Of a stretch of DNA of 64,000 bases, positions 63,480 to 64,000 are shown in pieces (position 1 is the stretch's first letter; the number at the start of each line of letters is the position of its first letter). The notes beneath the pieces are model-generated. The model was not told the DNA's origin and made no database searches. It saw only the letters and a program-made list of their open reading frames with translations. The translations under genes and the position numbers were made by a program. This DNA is from Cladorrhinum sp. PSN259 (Eukaryota > Ascomycota > Sordariomycetes > Sordariales > Podosporaceae), in the NCBI GenBank assembly GCA_033725935.1, contig MU867128.1, positions 1-64,000 of the forward strand. Reading direction: 5' to 3'.

Positions 63480-64000
63480 TGACAGAAAAGAGGGTAAAGA
63501 AAGAAGAGACTGAAGGGAAAAAGAGAGTGAAAGAAGGTGAGAAATTGGGGTAATTTATCTACAAGAATCTCAGGAGATACCGTGACTCGAAAGCCACAAC
63601 GCCTCTCCGGGGAGACTAGCAGTTGTTTCGACTCACGACGTTCCACCTCAACCAAGAAGCCCAACCTGCTCATCCATGGAAGCCAATCAAACATGACTAC
63701 ATGTTGAGAGATTACTCCGCCAGGTATCTCGAGCGACGCCAATTATTGGCCCACGTGATGATCCAACCGATTGCAGCAGAGCTGCAATATCGGGATTTAC
63801 TTTTACATCTGCTATTTGTGTTCGGCAGCTCTGCATCCTCTTTCCCCACTTGTGGAAAGCTTCCAGAAGAGTAGCTTTGTCGATAATTTCAGAGCAAAAT
63901 AATAATATCCCAGGTTGTGTATCAGCAACCCTAATATACTCAAAAAAGTGCAAATGGTACGGGTCAGCATGCGCCGTTGCATCACCGCGCCTTGCACCTG
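63480..64000. other. Window end, no supported gene
   Basis: Upstream region of the coiled-coil gene followed by AT-rich sequence. Short frames only. Confidence 0.35.

Overview
This window looks like nuclear DNA of a filamentous ascomycete (Pezizomycotina, most likely Sordariomycetes). The reasons are: genes split by 47-145 nt GT..AG introns with CTRAC-like branch sites; retroelement and gene relics in which CAG/CAA/TGG codons have become TAG/TAA, the mark of repeat-induced point mutation (RIP); and families almost confined to Pezizomycotina (HET relic, NACHT/NB-ARC STAND genes, DUF7708-type, DUF6594, DUF3112, Fig1-like). No tRNA, rRNA, CRISPR array or bacterial operon was seen.

Layout. 1-6.4 kb is a repeat graveyard: a RIP-mutated Ty3/gypsy integrase with chromodomain, an LTR with polypurine tract (2908-3394), a dead HET gene, and a dead LysM / chitin-binding (CBM18) pair. 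6.4-11.4 kb holds a divergent pair: a degenerate STAND protein with a DUF7708-like N-terminus and an AAA+ ATPase. 11.6-16.6 kb is again mostly relics: a cut-off short-chain dehydrogenase, a NACHT fragment, a Mutator-like transposase tail, an unknown pseudogene and one weak gene. 17.5-24.5 kb carries three metabolic genes: FAD amine/amino-acid oxidase-like, FAD monooxygenase and a Dal5-type transporter. 25.4-27.8 kb has a small beta-trefoil-like gene and a Fig1-like membrane gene. 29.2-37.5 kb has a fungal NLR (alpha/beta hydrolase - NB-ARC - TPR) and a 1313-residue disordered protein. 37.8-44.6 kb has a RelA/SpoT-fold protein divergent from a CorA-like protein, a 626-bp inverted-repeat transposon, a DUF3112 membrane protein and a gag-like gene. 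45.5-48.2 kb has two more beta-trefoil-like paralogues. 48.4-63.4 kb has an unknown three-exon gene, a secreted beta-propeller, a multi-membrane-span gene with odd splice joints, a C2H2-TPR-MYND gene interrupted by one stop codon, a DUF6594 gene and a coiled-coil gene.

How it fits together. Non-self-recognition families (NLR, degenerate STAND, HET relic, NACHT relic, DUF6594) are dense and mixed with transposon remains, as expected of an accessory, fast-evolving region. The strongest new pattern is a dispersed family of three beta-trefoil-like genes (25440, 45534, 47295). All three carry nearly the same 17-bp upstream element (CTGCAATGAGGCCTTCC) next to an ATTGG box, so they may form one co-regulated system with variable N-termini. 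All exon joints were deduced by eye from splice signals and reading-frame phase; functions come from recognised motifs, not from searches.
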